A stretch of DNA of 64,000 nt, taken from contig CAVVZB010000001.1 of the NCBI GenBank assembly GCA_963752695.1, positions 124,001-188,000 of the forward strand, given 5' to 3'. Positions 60,629-64,000 of this stretch are shown here, piece after piece. The notes beneath the pieces are model-generated. The model did no database searches. It was not told the origin of the DNA and saw only the letters and a list, made by a program, of their open reading frames with translations. How positions within the stretch are numbered: the first letter of the stretch is position 1; every line of letters begins with the position of its first letter. Made by a program: the position numbers and the translations under genes. Source of the stretch: Bog-113 sp963752695 (GTDB lineage: Bacteria; Acidobacteriota; Terriglobia; Bryobacterales; Bryobacteraceae).

Positions 60629-63613
60629 CTAGAACGTGCGTCCGATAGTGAACTTGAAAATTCCCCGCCGCTCGAAAAACGGAAAGGCTCTTCCATAGCT
60701 GTTGATGTAATTCTGGTAAGTCACATCGTTCGGAAAGAACGAGCGATCGCCAACCAGCGGCGGTTGCAGGTACTCACGGACGTTCAGAGGATTTAGCGCA
60801 TAGTAAACACGGAACGGAGCGTTAACCACGGGTAGCATAACCTGCAGTTCCAGCCCGGTCGACATACGCGGTTTCTGCGTACCCGGCGCCAGCAACACAC
60901 GATTGTTGAACGAAGCTTGCGGGAACAGACCGTTTAACTGATCGACACGCGCCTGATCCACGCGCAATTGACTCGGCAAGACAACCTTGTCAAGACCGAC
61001 GTCCATAAAGGGCGCCAAAGTGACGGGTCCAAGAATCGGGATTCGGTATTCGAAGTTACCCACCAGTTGGGTGTCACCACCGGGCGTAATCAGTTGGTAG
61101 TACGGGGCGGACATAGTAACCGCGGTTGTAGTGGGTACTCCGTTTACCAATGAATTCACAGTGCGGGGAGTTCCATTCGCGTTGTATACGGGCACACTGG
61201 ACGCCATGTTGGGAATGAACCCTACTGGCGTGATCCCGTAAAAGTCGAAGCCACGGATGTCCTGTTCTCCACCGATAAAAGCCCTGGAAAATGGCGGCGC
61301 GACTTTTCCGCCGTAACCGCTAATGAAAGAGGTGAGCGTGTGCATGGCCAACACGTTCCGGTGACCGCCTAACAGTCGCGGGGCCACGTGATAATACTGG
61401 AAATCGATGGAAGGCCGGATCGTGTTCACGTTGCCTCCCAGGAAGCTACCCGCGAATTCCGTCGAGATGTAGAGACTACGTCCGCGAGTGGGAGTTAGCG
61501 GATGGTTCTTAGAGTTGAACTGATATGACGGCACGATACGGCTGGTCCGGATACCTTTTAACGAACTCGGCCCGGCGACGCTCTCGAAACTTAGATACTG
61601 GAAGTAGTTCGTCGCGCCAGCAGTTTGCGGAACGATATCGGAAATATCGAAGCCGTAAGTCATCGAGAAACGCGCGAAACTTCGCTTGATGGGATAGCTG
61701 ATCGATAGAGAAGCTCCCTTCGAGTTTTGAACGTAATTGAGCAGGTTGTTACTGCCCAGCGAGTTGTAGAACGGAATCAGATTCTGTCCGCTCAGGATGG
61801 ATGCCTGCCGGCCTTGATCGAAGTTGTACCGGCGGAAATAGACGTTAATGCCCGCCTGCATCCGCGTGTCCAGGAAGTAAGGTTCGGTGAACCCCAGGTT
61901 GACGCTCCGCAGGGTGGTCCCCAACTGCGCTTCGAGTGATAGCGTTTCGCCCTGGCCCAGGAAGTTATTGGTGGAGTAATTAGCCCCCACGAAAGTGCCG
62001 GAGATTCCCGACACGCCACCATTCAGGCCAATCGAGTTCTTGCCCTTTTCTTTCAACTTGAGCGCGATATCGACCGTGTTGGAATTAGGATTCCGCTTGA
62101 TGTCGTAGGACTCGTTCTCTTTCAAAGCATCGAAGTAACCCAACTGGTTCAGGCGCAGGATGCTCGCATCCCAGAGGCGGCCGCTGTAGATATCGCCCTC
62201 GTCCAGAAGCAGCTCGCGCCGGATAACTTTGTCGCGGGTGGTTGTATTACCGACGAAATCGATGCGTCTCACGAAGAATTGCTTTCCTTCATCCACGTTC
62301 AATGTAAGGTCGATCGTGTCGGTTCCCTTTGGACCTGGATCGATGGCCGGTTCGGGGACGAAATCAATATACCCGAAGTCGGCATAAAGCTTCTTCATGT
62401 TCTCGATGCCCTTGCGGAGTTTCGCGGTCGAGAATACATCCCCCGGCTGCATTTGAAACAGCTGCCGCGACAGAACATCGGGAGTGCGGAATAGCTTCAC
62501 GCCCACGTAATTGATCTTGTCCAGAGTCTGCTGCTTGCCTTCTTCGATAGTCAGGTTGAGATCGGCCTTCTTGCCGGGTTTAGAACCAAGGAAAAAGTTA
62601 TTCAGCCGACGTCCGGAGCCGGCGACATCACGCAGCACCACTTCACCGTTAACCACTTTGGCAAACCAATAACCCTTATCGGTGTAAGCCTGACGAATGC
62701 GCTCCTGATCTTCGGCGAACTTAGTGGCGTCGAACGTCTTGGAGAACAGGTTTTCCAGGAAGATCGAATACGGGATTCCAATCGGCTTCAGGTTCTTCAT
62801 GGCCCGGACGACTTCTAACTTACTGAAGACTTCATTGCCGGTGGGCGTAATTTCACCGACCTTCACCTTGGGACCTTCGTCGACCTTGAAGATGACTTCG
62901 AGAGAGTTCGGCGGAATGCGATGCAATTCCGGAGTCACTGTCGCGAACTGATGGCCGCGTTCCGACAGATACTCCTTCAACACGACCGCGGCGTGTTGGA
63001 TTTTAGCCGGATCGTACTGGGACTCGACGGTAAGCCCGACTTTCCGTTCCTTGAACCGGTCGAGGATTTCGGATGTCGAAACGGATTTGTTGCCTTCGTA
63101 GTTGAGTGTTCGAATTACCGGCCGCTCGGTGACCACGAAACGGAGCACCACGCCGCCATGCTCGCCGTTCTCGGATTCCAGACGGATGTCGTCGAACCGG
63201 TTGGTATTCCACAGCGCGAGGAAATCGCGGTGCAGCGCTTCCTCGTTATAGGGATCACCGGGCCGGGTGTAGATGAGAGCGCGCAAAGTGTCGGCGGGCA
63301 CGCGGCGAGCGCCGCGGAATTCTACCCGCTCCACGAGTCCAGCCTGGTTTGTATTTTGGGTGACCGCGGGCTTGGCTGTTTCGGGCGGGGGCGCCTGGGT
63401 TTCCGGAACCACCTCGAAAGGATTGTTCTGGGGCGCTTGCGGGGGCCGCTGCTGAGGATTCGGGGCAGGCGCCGGATTTGCCGTTGGTGTCTGTTGCGAG
63501 GCTGGCGGCGGTGGCGCCGGGGTTTGAGCCGACAGCGTCATACCGCCACCAACTCCGAAACCCTGTGCACACACAAGCAGGCCGGTCAGGCGCAACCGCC
63601 TGAAACAAATCAT
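60629..63613 (-). CDS. bamA: BamA outer-membrane assembly factor
   Basis: A 994-residue outer-membrane protein that inserts beta-barrel proteins. The signal peptide is about 1-30. A Pro/Ala/Gln-rich linker (about 31-90) precedes POTRA repeats (about 95-510), beginning VERVEFRGARRVPADTLRAL and including VRTLNYEGNKSVSTSEI-like and KVGEITPTGNEVFSKL segments. The C-terminal 16-strand barrel follows, with GEQDIRGF as the lid loop and terminal FKFTIGRTF ending in Phe. ATG 63613 gives the signal peptide and follows GGAAAGGA. The Pro-rich linker is longer than in E. coli. Confidence 0.94.
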   Translation of the reverse strand: MICFRRLRLTGLLVCAQGFGVGGGMTLSAQTPAPPPPASQQTPTANPAPAPNPQQRPPQAPQNNPFEVVPETQAPPPETAKPAVTQNTNQAGLVERVEFRGARRVPADTLRALIYTRPGDPYNEEALHRDFLALWNTNRFDDIRLESENGEHGGVVLRFVVTERPVIRTLNYEGNKSVSTSEILDRFKERKVGLTVESQYDPAKIQHAAVVLKEYLSERGHQFATVTPELHRIPPNSLEVIFKVDEGPKVKVGEITPTGNEVFSKLEVVRAMKNLKPIGIPYSIFLENLFSKTFDATKFAEDQERIRQAYTDKGYWFAKVVNGEVVLRDVAGSGRRLNNFFLGSKPGKKADLNLTIEEGKQQTLDKINYVGVKLFRTPDVLSRQLFQMQPGDVFSTAKLRKGIENMKKLYADFGYIDFVPEPAIDPGPKGTDTIDLTLNVDEGKQFFVRRIDFVGNTTTRDKVIRRELLLDEGDIYSGRLWDASILRLNQLGYFDALKENESYDIKRNPNSNTVDIALKLKEKGKNSIGLNGGVSGISGTFVGANYSTNNFLGQGETLSLEAQLGTTLRSVNLGFTEPYFLDTRMQAGINVYFRRYNFDQGRQASILSGQNLIPFYNSLGSNNLLNYVQNSKGASLSISYPIKRSFARFSMTYGFDISDIVPQTAGATNYFQYLSFESVAGPSSLKGIRTSRIVPSYQFNSKNHPLTPTRGRSLYISTEFAGSFLGGNVNTIRPSIDFQYYHVAPRLLGGHRNVLAMHTLTSFISGYGGKVAPPFSRAFIGGEQDIRGFDFYGITPVGFIPNMASSVPVYNANGTPRTVNSLVNGVPTTTAVTMSAPYYQLITPGGDTQLVGNFEYRIPILGPVTLAPFMDVGLDKVVLPSQLRVDQARVDQLNGLFPQASFNNRVLLAPGTQKPRMSTGLELQVMLPVVNAPFRVYYALNPLNVREYLQPPLVGDRSFFPNDVTYQNYINSYGRAFPFFERRGIFKFTIGRTF

Positions 63614-63751
63614 TAAAACGAAATCCTTTCCACGCTGCGTCCCTTCAAGAACGTAACCGGTGACAACCACGTTCCCTTACCATCAAGCCCGAAGGGACTT
63701 CGATTGAACCACCAGTTTAGCCGATAGTGTCAGGCGTAACAATTGTGCGCG

Positions 63752-63760
63752 TTATCCACA
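63752..63760 (+). promoter_or_regulatory. Perfect DnaA-box consensus upstream of bamA
   Basis: TTATCCACA, the exact DnaA-box consensus, lies in the 167-bp gap between bamA and the cut-off SDR gene. It is single in this gap, so this is not an origin. It may be a titration or regulatory site for DnaA, or chance. Confidence 0.4.
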
Positions 63761-63780
63761 GTGGTGAGGACAGGGATACA

Positions 63781-64000
63781 TCAGGCAAGCGAGAGTCCGC
63801 CGTCACACACCATAACGGCGCCAGTGATATAGGAGGCAGCGTCCGAGGCAAGGAAAAGGCAAAGCCCGGCGATATCGTCTTTGGTCGCCATGCGGCCTAG
63901 CGCAATACGCGAGAGCACTGCCTCGCGCATTGCCGGATCGGGAGCCAGACGACGCATTCCCTCGGTGTCATCCACCGCGCCGGGAACCACCGAGTTCACT
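63781..64000 (-). CDS. SDR-family oxidoreductase, N-terminus beyond window
   Basis: Only the C-terminal 73 or so residues are visible: VNSVVPGAVDDTEGM (the post-catalytic NxxxPG segment), then LGRMATKDDIAGLCLFLASDAASYITGAVMVCDGGLSLA. The RxxxxxDIAxxxxFLASDxASYITG and DGG patterns are classical short-chain dehydrogenase/reductase features that bind NAD(P)H and substrate. The Rossmann and YxxxK parts lie outside the window, so no start or substrate can be given. Confidence 0.9.
   Translation of the reverse strand, partial: VNSVVPGAVDDTEGMRRLAPDPAMREAVLSRIALGRMATKDDIAGLCLFLASDAASYITGAVMVCDGGLSLA

Noticed and set aside
1..64000. CRISPR arrays, insertion sequences, prophage, tRNA or rRNA genes
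   Set aside because: No direct-repeat array, terminal inverted repeats with transposase, integrase, or cloverleaf-like sequence was seen in the intergenic gaps, all of which are shorter than about 220 bp.

Overview
This 64 kb window is an ordinary, densely coded chromosomal segment of a GC-rich, Gram-negative heterotroph. It carries outer-membrane biogenesis genes (bamA, two ompH/skp-like genes, lnt) and secreted M13, S10 and GGT-type hydrolases. It also has a Tat-exported ferritin-like protein, a DUF2934 protein, a DinB-like protein, and methyltransferases fused to Ig/TIG-like C-terminal domains. Together these suggest Acidobacteriota, probably near Bryobacterales/Solibacter. That assignment is inferred from gene content and protein style; the window has no rRNA to confirm it. 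I found no tRNA, rRNA, CRISPR array, insertion sequence, prophage or integrase, and no gene-free stretch longer than about 220 bp.

Layout. 0-7.4 kb: a cut-off FecR-like secreted protein, a HAD phosphatase, phenylalanine 4-hydroxylase behind a 21-bp palindrome, a ferritin-like Tat protein, two secreted proteins of unknown function, a lipase-like hydrolase, an exported peroxiredoxin and lexA. 7.4-12.3 kb: DUF2934 on the minus strand, then a tightly coupled plus-strand run nfeD-slipin-SPOR-lipA-lnt. 12.3-18.7 kb: MoxR ATPase, M13 peptidase, DinB-like protein, gamma-glutamyltranspeptidase-like protein and DUF72. 18.7-31.1 kb: a long minus-strand block with rhomboid, membrane protein, GH2 glycosidase and gpmA, then two signalling modules. 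One is ntrY-ntrX-receiver; the other is CHASE2 kinase-sigma54 regulator-TIM-barrel protein. 31.1-36.9 kb: a 20-codon Lys-rich ORF, thiC, a divergent pair of methyltransferases (one frameshifted) and an S10 peptidase. 36.9-41.3 kb: minus-strand run phosphodiesterase-groES-ompH-membrane protein-gltA-zinc-ribbon protein. 41.5-49.5 kb: dnaB, argS, acnA, lytic transglycosylase, thrC. 49.5-53.7 kb: a basic repeat protein, esterase, GH5-like glycosidase and purA. 53.8-59.2 kb: an unknown protein, then pheS-pheT-enolase-superfamily-mutT in a coupled run. 59.1-64 kb: a Gly/Pro-rich secreted protein, ompH, bamA and a cut-off SDR.

How the genes relate. Core metabolism is represented by gltA and acnA (TCA cycle), gpmA, thiC, lipA, thrC and purA, and translation/replication by argS, pheST and dnaB. 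Envelope functions cluster around bamA/ompH and around nfeD/slipin/SPOR/lnt. Three predicted Tat substrates (ferritin-like, GH2, enolase superfamily) point to periplasmic carbohydrate and redox chemistry.

I did not find a convincing new multi-gene defence or mobile system. The observations most worth following up are the frameshifted Ig-domain methyltransferase and its divergent partner, the tiny Lys-rich ORF before thiC, the NtrX-like regulator with GSFNGA in place of GAFTGA, the two-repeat basic coiled-coil protein, and groES without groEL.
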